Positions 48,531-53,840 of a DNA stretch of 53,840 bases are shown here, piece after piece. The position numbers and the translations under genes are program-made. The stretch is from WSXY01 sp038325105 (GTDB lineage Bacteria; Actinomycetota; Coriobacteriia; Anaerosomatales; Anaerosomataceae): contig JBBQIR010000006.1 in NCBI GenBank assembly GCA_038325105.1, positions 1 through 53,840 on the forward strand, in the 5' to 3' direction. Each line of letters starts with the position of its first letter. Position 1 is the first letter of the stretch. The notes beneath the pieces were generated by a model, which saw only the letters and a list, made by a program, of their open reading frames with translations, made no database searches and was not told where the DNA came from.

Positions 48531-49519
48531 TCGGCCACCGCCAGGATGTCGTCGTCGATGGTCCGGTCGGGCAGCGTCGCGGTCGGGATGAGCGTCGCGA
48601 ATGCCATCTCGAGGTCGGTCGCAACCGGCCGGATGCGGTCGACGCGCAGCCCTGCCGCTTCGAGTGCGTCGCGGATGTCCGCCTCGACGCCGTCGTCGGC
48701 GCGCGTGACCAGTATTCGTAGATGCTCGCCCGACACCTCGACACTCGAGGCGAACGGCATCGAGCGCGCAATCGGCATCGCTGCTCGATAGTCGCTCACG
48801 TCGACCTCGATCACGCGGCCGGGAACGCGGGCCTTCATGCCTGCGGGCGTGTCGCGCAAGATGATGCGTCCCTGCGTCATGAAGGCGATCTCGTCGCACC
48901 GCTCGGCCTCGTCCATATATGGCGTGGCCACGAACACGGTGATGCCCTGGCGGTGCAGTCCCGATATGATGCGCCAGAACTCGCGACGCGACACGGGGTC
49001 GACGCCGGTCGTGGGCTCATCGAGGAAGAGCAGGTCAGGCTCGGAGATGAGCGTCGCGGCGAGCGCGAGTTTCTGCTTCATACCTCCCGAGAGGAACTGC
49101 GCCTGCCTCTTGGCGAACTCGGTCAGCCCGGAGAACTCGAGCAGCTTCGCCGAGCGGGACGCCATGTCTTTGCGCGGGACGCCGCGAAGTTCCGCGAAGA
49201 ACTCGAGGTTCTCCCGCACGGTGAGGTCGCGGTAGAGCGAGAACGCCTGCGACATGTAGCCGATCCGCGGCTTCACCTTCGAGGACTCGGTCCGTACCGA
49301 CTTCCCGAAGACGAGCGCGTCGCCGCCTGTTGGCGCGAGCACCGTCGCCATCATGCGGATGAGTGTCGACTTGCCGGCACCGTCGGGACCGACGAGGCCG
49401 AAGACCTCACCTCTGGGCACGGTGATTGTGACGTTGTCGACCGCGACCACCTGCTTGAAGGTGCGCCTGAGCCCGCGGACGTCGAGGGCGATCTCGCCTG
49501 TTTGGGACGCAGTGCTCAC
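48527..49519 (-). CDS. ABC exporter ATP-binding protein (second)
   Basis: The protein has 330 residues. LDVRGLRRTFKQVVAVDNVT, Walker A GPDGAGKSTL, the Q-loop YMSQAFSLYRDLTVRENLEF, FLSGGMKQKLALAATLISEP (normal signature), Walker B LLFLDEPTTGVDP and H-loop ATPYMDEAERC. In the H-loop Pro-Tyr replaces the usual H before Y (ATPYMDEA versus TTHYMDEA), so the switch His is lost here. The first ATPase keeps it. Two unequal sites would make an asymmetric pair. The GTG start overlaps the previous stop. Confidence 0.9.
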   Translation of the reverse strand: MSTASQTGEIALDVRGLRRTFKQVVAVDNVTITVPRGEVFGLVGPDGAGKSTLIRMMATVLAPTGGDALVFGKSVRTESSKVKPRIGYMSQAFSLYRDLTVRENLEFFAELRGVPRKDMASRSAKLLEFSGLTEFAKRQAQFLSGGMKQKLALAATLISEPDLLFLDEPTTGVDPVSRREFWRIISGLHRQGITVFVATPYMDEAERCDEIAFMTQGRIILRDTPAGMKARVPGRVIEVDVSDYRAAMPIARSMPFASSVEVSGEHLRILVTRADDGVEADIRDALEAAGLRVDRIRPVATDLEMAFATLIPTATLPDRTIDDDILAVAE

Positions 49520-50283
49520 TTGAACACCACGTCTGCGGGCATACCCGGCTTGAGCGCGCTGTCTGCACCGGTGATACGGAGCCGAACCTGGTAGACGAGC
49601 TTCGTGCGCTGGTCCTTTGTTTCGATGGACGCTGGCGTGTACTCTGCCTGCGAGCCGATGAACACGACGTTCGCGGTGTACGTCTTGGTCGTGGAGTCGG
49701 TCGTTAGCTCGCCGGCTTGTCCGACGGTGACCTGACCGATCTGGTTCTCGGGCACGTAGACCGTGACGGTGAGGCTTGCGGGGTTGCTGACGACCGCAAG
49801 CGTCGAGCCCGGCAGTGCGTTCTCCCCGGCCTTGAGCACGAGGTTGGTGAGCACGCCGTCGATCGGCGACGAGATTGTGGTGTAGCCGAGCTGCACCTTA
49901 GCCATCTCGACGGCGACCTTCGCCTGGTCGAGCTGTGCCTTGGCGGCGGCAATCTCGGCCTTCGTGTCCTTGTCGTCCTTGGCCTGCTGGTAGGCGGCAG
50001 CCGCGGCTGCGACGCCCGCCTCGGCCTGCTTCACCTGGAGGTTCGCGAGCGCCGGATCGAGCTTGTAGAGCACGTCACCCTTCTTCACGGCGACGCCGTC
50101 GGCCGATGGCGCTTCGATGATGCGACCGGCAGTCTGCGGTGACACGACGACCTGGTCGGTCTCGACCGTACCGCTGCCGCCAAGTACGTCACTCGTTGAA
50201 GCCGCGTTTCCGCCGAGGAGGAAGTACCATGCGGCGGCTCCGGCCACTACCAGCACGAGGACGATGGGGATGATGCGTTTCAT
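49516..50283 (-). CDS. HlyD family periplasmic/membrane adaptor protein
   Basis: The protein has 255 residues. One N-terminal helix (IPIVLVLVVAGAAAWYFLLG), then a barrel-sandwich with SPQTAGRIIEAPSADGVAVK, a coiled coil (AAAAAAYQQAKDDKDTKAEI) and YTTISSPIDGVLTNLVLKAG for the lipoyl half. This is the HlyD/EmrA adaptor layout. In Gram-positive cells it would work as an extracytoplasmic accessory. It is coupled to the ATPase by a GTGA overlap. Confidence 0.9.
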   Translation of the reverse strand: MKRIIPIVLVLVVAGAAAWYFLLGGNAASTSDVLGGSGTVETDQVVVSPQTAGRIIEAPSADGVAVKKGDVLYKLDPALANLQVKQAEAGVAAAAAAYQQAKDDKDTKAEIAAAKAQLDQAKVAVEMAKVQLGYTTISSPIDGVLTNLVLKAGENALPGSTLAVVSNPASLTVTVYVPENQIGQVTVGQAGELTTDSTTKTYTANVVFIGSQAEYTPASIETKDQRTKLVYQVRLRITGADSALKPGMPADVVFK

Positions 50284-50324
50284 ACGTGTCAGCGCTCCTG
50301 TCTGCTGCTGTTTCGCCGCGCGCG

Positions 50325-51566
50325 TCAGGCGCGCGAACCTGTCCGGATCGTGATGTCTACAGGCGTTCCGGCCGGCGGCCGTGCGCCTTCGTCAAGGGTG
50401 ATCGTCACGCGCGTCGTGCGGGTCATGTGTACGATCTCCGTGGGGAATGTCGTGGGCGGGAATGCCGAGGAGTCCGCAATGGCGGTGACGCGGCCGGTGA
50501 GCACGACGCCTGCACCCGAGTCGTACGTGATCTCGGCGGTGTCGCCGATGCTCACGCGCGCCAGCTGGTCTGCGGTGAGGTACGTGTCCACGAGCGCCGC
50601 GCTGTCGGGCCGGATGCGCGCGATCGGCGCGTTCACCATCGCGATGCCGCCCGCGCGCCGGGCGAAGAGCACGAGGCCGTCAACCGGTGCGGTGATGACC
50701 GCCGTGTCGAGCTTCGCGACGGCGGCATCAATGGCGACATCGCGCCCGTCGGCCACGAGCGTCATGAGTTCGCGGCCGTTTTCGACCTGCGCCTTAGCAT
50801 CCGCGAGTTTGATCCAGCCGGAGGCGATCGTTGCGAGCCCGGACTCCATCTTCGCGATGGCGGCGTCGATTTGCACAAGCGCGGCTTTGAGCTTGGCGAT
50901 GAGCGCCGCCGGGTTCGGCCTCGGCGTGCCGGGCGGGGGCACTGAACCACTCGGAGGTACCGAGCCGGGCGGGGGAGTCGGCATGCTTTGAAGCTGCTTG
51001 AGCTGTGCGGCAAGTTCTGCACGCTGCGCCTTCGCCTTTGCGAGCGCGTCTTTCAGGTCGCGGCGTGCGGACGCGAGGTCTGCCTGGTTGCTGCCGAGCG
51101 TGTCGAGCGTCTCGCCGAGCACCTTGACATCGGCGCGCGTCTTGGCCGCCGCCGTCTTCGCCTGCGCCACGCCGAGCTCGAGCATCGCGGTGTCGAGCCT
51201 CGCGACGGGTGCCCCGGCGGTCACGACGTCACCCTCGGTCACGTACACCTCGGCAAGGCGTCCTGAGACGACCGGTTGGCCCGAGGAGGCGCCGGTCGTT
51301 GTGCGCATCGTCGGCTTCGTCGCGGTGGCCGATGGGATGCCCACGGTGAAGTCGGGAGTGGGGAGTGCTACCGCCGGTGCCCGCACGGTGTACGTATCGG
51401 CACGGACGTCGCCGGCAACCTCAAGATGGCCGCGGTCGGCGGTGCTCATCCGTTGTACGTACGAGACCCCGAAGCTTGCGACGCCGAGGAGCGCGAAGGC
51501 GGCCGCAATGATCGCGACCCGCTTCCACACATCCGCGTAAGCGCCTCGTCCGCGTTCTTCCGACAC
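50325..51566 (-). CDS. HlyD family adaptor protein (larger)
   Basis: The protein has 413 residues. One helix (RVAIIAAAFALLGVASFGVS) and a beta-sandwich with GRLAEVYVTEGDVVTAGAPV ARLD, then a long helical hairpin interrupted by a Pro/Gly-rich stretch (TPPPGSVPPSGSVPPPG) at about residues 210-230, then AVITAPVDGLVLFARRAGGI and the second barrel. The Pro-rich insertion sits at the tip of the hairpin. It is the first gene of the operon; the GTG at 51566 has SD GAGGAGA. Having two HlyD genes in one exporter operon suggests they act together. Confidence 0.9.
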   Translation of the reverse strand: MSEERGRGAYADVWKRVAIIAAAFALLGVASFGVSYVQRMSTADRGHLEVAGDVRADTYTVRAPAVALPTPDFTVGIPSATATKPTMRTTTGASSGQPVVSGRLAEVYVTEGDVVTAGAPVARLDTAMLELGVAQAKTAAAKTRADVKVLGETLDTLGSNQADLASARRDLKDALAKAKAQRAELAAQLKQLQSMPTPPPGSVPPSGSVPPPGTPRPNPAALIAKLKAALVQIDAAIAKMESGLATIASGWIKLADAKAQVENGRELMTLVADGRDVAIDAAVAKLDTAVITAPVDGLVLFARRAGGIAMVNAPIARIRPDSAALVDTYLTADQLARVSIGDTAEITYDSGAGVVLTGRVTAIADSSAFPPTTFPTEIVHMTRTTRVTITLDEGARPPAGTPVDITIRTGSRA

Positions 51567-51601
51567 GTCGTCTCCTCGACTCCGTAGTTATCGCTCACTA
51601 A

Positions 51602-51630
51602 CCTATAGTCGCATTCCTTCGAGTCGTCAA
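51602..51630 (-). promoter_or_regulatory. Promoter of the exporter operon
   Basis: On the minus strand TTGACG (51625-51630), 17 bases, TATAGG (51602-51607), about 35 bases before the first gene. Confidence 0.7.
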
Positions 51631-51651
51631 GAGGCGGAGTGCGACTATCGG
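51602..51651. promoter_or_regulatory. Candidate TetR operator, 16-base inverted repeats
   Basis: 51602-51617 and 51636-51651 are inverted copies matching at 14 of 16 positions, 18 bases apart, around the -35 and -10 boxes. A further small palindrome (GTTA...TAAC) lies just downstream. Confidence 0.55.
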
Positions 51652-51685
51652 TTGCGGTCTTCGCATAATGTGCCCCATGCAACGG

Positions 51686-51715
51686 CGAAGGGCCCCGGAT
51701 AACCGGGGCCCTTCG
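51686..51715. terminator. Terminator between the CWB2 gene and the exporter operon
   Basis: CGAAGGGCCCCGG and CCGGGGCCCTTCG are perfect 13-base arms with loop ATAA. It lies 24 bases beyond the stop of the CWB2 gene on the minus strand; no T-run follows. Confidence 0.75.
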
Positions 51716-51739
51716 CGTCTCTACCGAGGAACGCCCTCG

Positions 51740-53332
51740 TTACTCCGAACCGAGGATTCCCATGATCTGGTACCGAACGGCAACTGATACAGCCGAGCTG
51801 CTGCCGAAGCAGCGCCATGAGCTGATCGCTGCGCGGTTGGTCTCGAGCGCCGTCGCGGTTGCCTTTGCGAGGCTCGTCGACGGGGTGAGCAGCATAACGG
51901 TGTTAAGCGCGCCCAGCGCGGGACCGGCTGCAAGCGCATCCGGGAAGTTCGAGCCGCTGGCAACACCAACGCCGTCCCATGAGAGGCCCTGCTCGATGCC
52001 ATACCCGGCGACCGCCACAGCAGTCGCATAGCGGTCGCTACCGGCGAGCCGCTTGTCGAACTTGGTGCCAAGCGCGGTCTCGACAGAGGCAGGGATGACC
52101 GAGTCGCTACCGAGGATGACCACATCAGTCACTTCGGCGGGCAGGGTGTAGCTGCCGGTTGGCGATGCGAGAAGGACAGGCATGCCCTTCGCGAAGGCTA
52201 CCGGCGAAGAGGCCAGCGCGTCCGGGAAGTTCACGCCGGTTGCAAGGAATGCCTTGCCGCTGTACGACGCGCCGAGGAGGTCGATGACCTTGTCGGCCAC
52301 AACGGTCCCGGTCGCGTAGCGGTTGGTGCCGGCGAGACGGGTGACGTTGGCTGCGCCGAGCTCGGACTTGAGCGCAGTCTCGATGCTCGCACTCACGGCA
52401 CTGTCGCTGCCAAGGATGTAGGCGCTGGTTGCGCCAAGGCGCTCGATCTCAGCGAGGACCCCGGGGGAAAGGGTCGTCGGGGCGGTCAGCAGGATCGGAC
52501 CGTCAACAGCGCCGGCAAGTGCGGAGCCGCTGAGTGCGTCAGCGAACATGTCGCCGCGGGAAATGACGACCGTCGTGGCTGCGTCAAAGCCCGCCTTCGA
52601 CGACTCGATTGCCGTCAGGTAGCGGTTGGTGCCTTCGATCTCCTCAGGCATAGTCCCGATGGGAGGCGTGGGCACGTCGGGCGCGCTCACGGTGAAGGTG
52701 GTCTCGTTGACCGCTTCGACGTTGCCCGACCTGTCCTGTGCCCAGTAGCGCAGGGTGTGTGTGACAGAACCGCTCGCAGGAGCTGCGACGGTCACTGTCG
52801 CGGTCGCGCCAGTCGCCATGCGCTGGCTCATCCAGTCCAGCTTGTAGTACACATACGCAACGCCAGCACCGTCCACGTTGTCAGTGGCGGTCAGGTTGAT
52901 GACAGCGCTATCGGTGTAGTTGGCCACAGCGTTGGTGGTGGTGACGGGTGCCGTGGTGTCAACAACCGGGGGCGCGGGAGGCTCCGAAGCCGTGACGGAC
53001 GCGCGGCCGCCGGCCGCACTGGCAGCGGCGGCGTCGATGGTGTACGTCTTGCCAACAGGGACAACCACCGTGCCGCCAGCGCCGTTGCCGGAAGTCACTT
53101 TCGTGGAGCCGTCGAAGATGGCCCAAGGCGCTGCCGGGCTGACGGTGAAGCTGAAGGTCGATGACTCGGCAGTCTCTGAATCCAGAACTGCCGCGACGGT
53201 GATGCCGCCGGCGCTATGACACGCGAGGCACGGTGTAGTCATGCTCTCGAAGCCAAATGCTCCGGCTGGGAATGCGCCAAAAACGCTAACAGCCACAAAT
53301 ATGAGTGCTGTCAGTAGTCTCACTTTCTTCAC
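51740..53332 (-). CDS. Heme-motif surface protein with three CWB2 repeats
   Basis: The protein has 530 residues. A signal peptide (LLTALIFVAVSVFGAFPAGA) is followed by CLACH at residues 35-39, one heme c motif. Then comes a beta-rich region, an Ig-like domain (DTTAPVTTTNAVANYTDSAV with YYKLDW), and three cell-wall-binding repeat 2 units starting EIEGTNRYLTAIESSKAGFD, RLAGTNRYATGTVVADKVID and RLAGSDRYATAVAVAGYGIE. The CWB2 repeats attach the protein to the wall. The GTG at 53332 has SD GGAGGTG. A heme c domain fused to wall-binding repeats suggests an electron-transfer protein on the outer wall. Confidence 0.88.
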   Translation of the reverse strand: MKKVRLLTALIFVAVSVFGAFPAGAFGFESMTTPCLACHSAGGITVAAVLDSETAESSTFSFTVSPAAPWAIFDGSTKVTSGNGAGGTVVVPVGKTYTIDAAAASAAGGRASVTASEPPAPPVVDTTAPVTTTNAVANYTDSAVINLTATDNVDGAGVAYVYYKLDWMSQRMATGATATVTVAAPASGSVTHTLRYWAQDRSGNVEAVNETTFTVSAPDVPTPPIGTMPEEIEGTNRYLTAIESSKAGFDAATTVVISRGDMFADALSGSALAGAVDGPILLTAPTTLSPGVLAEIERLGATSAYILGSDSAVSASIETALKSELGAANVTRLAGTNRYATGTVVADKVIDLLGASYSGKAFLATGVNFPDALASSPVAFAKGMPVLLASPTGSYTLPAEVTDVVILGSDSVIPASVETALGTKFDKRLAGSDRYATAVAVAGYGIEQGLSWDGVGVASGSNFPDALAAGPALGALNTVMLLTPSTSLAKATATALETNRAAISSWRCFGSSSAVSVAVRYQIMGILGSE

Positions 53333-53429
53333 TCTGCGTACACCTCCATATGTTGTTGAGCACGGTCGAGTGCCTGTGCTCGGGTTCAAGAAGCGTCAAG
53401 CGCTGTGCTTGCCGCGTGCACGTGTCGCG

Positions 53430-53840
53430 CTACTCAGCGGTGGCGTGATCTAGAGTCTGGTCGTGGCAAGGCGAGCAAGTCATTGAACCCTTGGAGTTCG
53501 TGGTGTGGCAGGTCTTGCATCCGGTGACGGTCGCCGGGAGTGTCGGTGCGACGATCGTAGTGCCGGCCTTCCACTCGTTGAGCAGGGTGACGGTGTAAAG
53601 AGTCATGTCGTAGCAGGCCTTGGCGCAGCGGTCTTTCTGCTCATTGCTGCCATCAGCCTTGCCGGACATGAGGCACCACTGCGAGATCGAGGAGTGACAC
53701 AGCGGGGAGTTCGAGATTGAGGTGGGAACGTTGGCCATCGGGGTCTTGGCCGGGATCCACACGCCTTCCGCTGCATCCTTCTCGGTGGAGTTCGTGGGCA
53801 ACGGGGTCGTGGAATAGTAGTTCATGATGCTGTCGACGAT
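53430..53840 (-). CDS. Multiheme c-type cytochrome, C-terminal part (runs off the window)
   Basis: The frame is open to the right edge without a start; 136 residues are visible. CKTCHTTNSKGSMTCSPCHD at the end contains two CXXCH motifs, with further free His (SPLCHSS, LDHATAE) as likely ligands and other Cys in SQWCLMSGKADGSNEQKDRC. It probably continues into more heme motifs outside the window. It lies upstream of the CWB2 gene on the same strand, 97 bases apart, so the two surface proteins are likely co-expressed. Confidence 0.8.
   Translation of the reverse strand: MVDSIMNYYSTTPLPTNSTEKDAAEGVWIPAKTPMANVPTSISNSPLCHSSISQWCLMSGKADGSNEQKDRCAKACYDMTLYTVTLLNEWKAGTTIVAPTLPATVTGCKTCHTTNSKGSMTCSPCHDQTLDHATAE

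Noticed and set aside
1..53840. CRISPR array
   Set aside because: The repeated sites in 1-8530 are spaced by 80 to 2000 bases with genes between and vary in sequence, which is an integron pattern, not CRISPR.

Overview
The window is about 54 kb of GC-rich, gene-dense bacterial DNA with many GTG and TTG starts and strong Shine-Dalgarno (SD) sequences. The mix of genes suggests an anaerobic or facultative actinobacterium, possibly of the Coriobacteriia (inference, not proven). It includes a DUF2510-type protein, a PafB/PafC pair, a cell-wall-binding-repeat-2 (CWB2) surface protein carrying a heme motif, hybrid-cluster protein, and the rpsF-ssb-rpsR-rplI-dnaB replication/ribosome cluster.

Positions 1-8530 look like part of a chromosomal integron: a head-to-tail array of small unrelated cassettes separated by attC recombination sites. 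The sites have the expected R'' (RYYYAAC) and R' (GTTRRRY) core boxes. Where checked base by base (1196-1283, 6729-6812) they also have imperfect inverted arms with one unpaired top-strand C. There are eight well-formed sites, one site with a mutated R' box, one with a degraded left arm, and two orphan half-sites. Cargo includes two toxin-antitoxin modules (higBA and a Phd/ParE pair), an acetyltransferase, a GyrI-like protein, a SOUL protein, DUF1801, membrane proteins of unknown role, a lipoprotein, and a PadR-DUF2812 operon pointing against the array with its own promoter. No integrase is visible. Forward cassette genes imply it would lie left of the window.

Positions 8531-22016 hold a cation P-type ATPase, a patch of small genes and decayed fragments (dihydrofolate-reductase-like, GNAT, DUF3052-like), a TerC protein, the PafBC-like pair, and a sensor-kinase-like protein that lacks the phospho-acceptor histidine, followed by two membrane proteins.

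Positions 22013-25909 look like a nitric-oxide/hydroxylamine stress unit. A Crp/Fnr regulator is divergent from ygbA, a ferredoxin, hcp (hybrid-cluster protein) and a small heme-motif protein, with a perfect TTGAC-N4-GTCAA box between them. A 127-base imperfect palindrome separates the ferredoxin from hcp.

Positions 25969-35398 carry a metallophosphoesterase, an M28 peptidase with an acidic insertion, a GGDEF protein, DUF1461, a DUF5679 mini-protein, a potassium uptake operon (two TrkA proteins, a 50-residue membrane protein, TrkH, a lipoprotein) and tRNA-Gly(CCC).

Positions 35537-44627 carry an M23-like protein, rpsF, ssb, rpsR, DUF2232, rplI, dnaB, an FAD dehydrogenase and recQ. Antisense between dnaB and the dehydrogenase is an 80-residue glutaredoxin whose first active-site residue is a UGA codon followed by a bacterial-type SECIS hairpin: a candidate selenoprotein.

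Positions 44614-51566 (minus strand) form a seven-gene ABC-2 exporter operon (two HlyD, two ATPases, two permeases, TetR). The right edge has a CWB2 protein with a CXXCH heme motif and, upstream on the same strand, a partial multiheme cytochrome, which points to a surface electron-transfer function.
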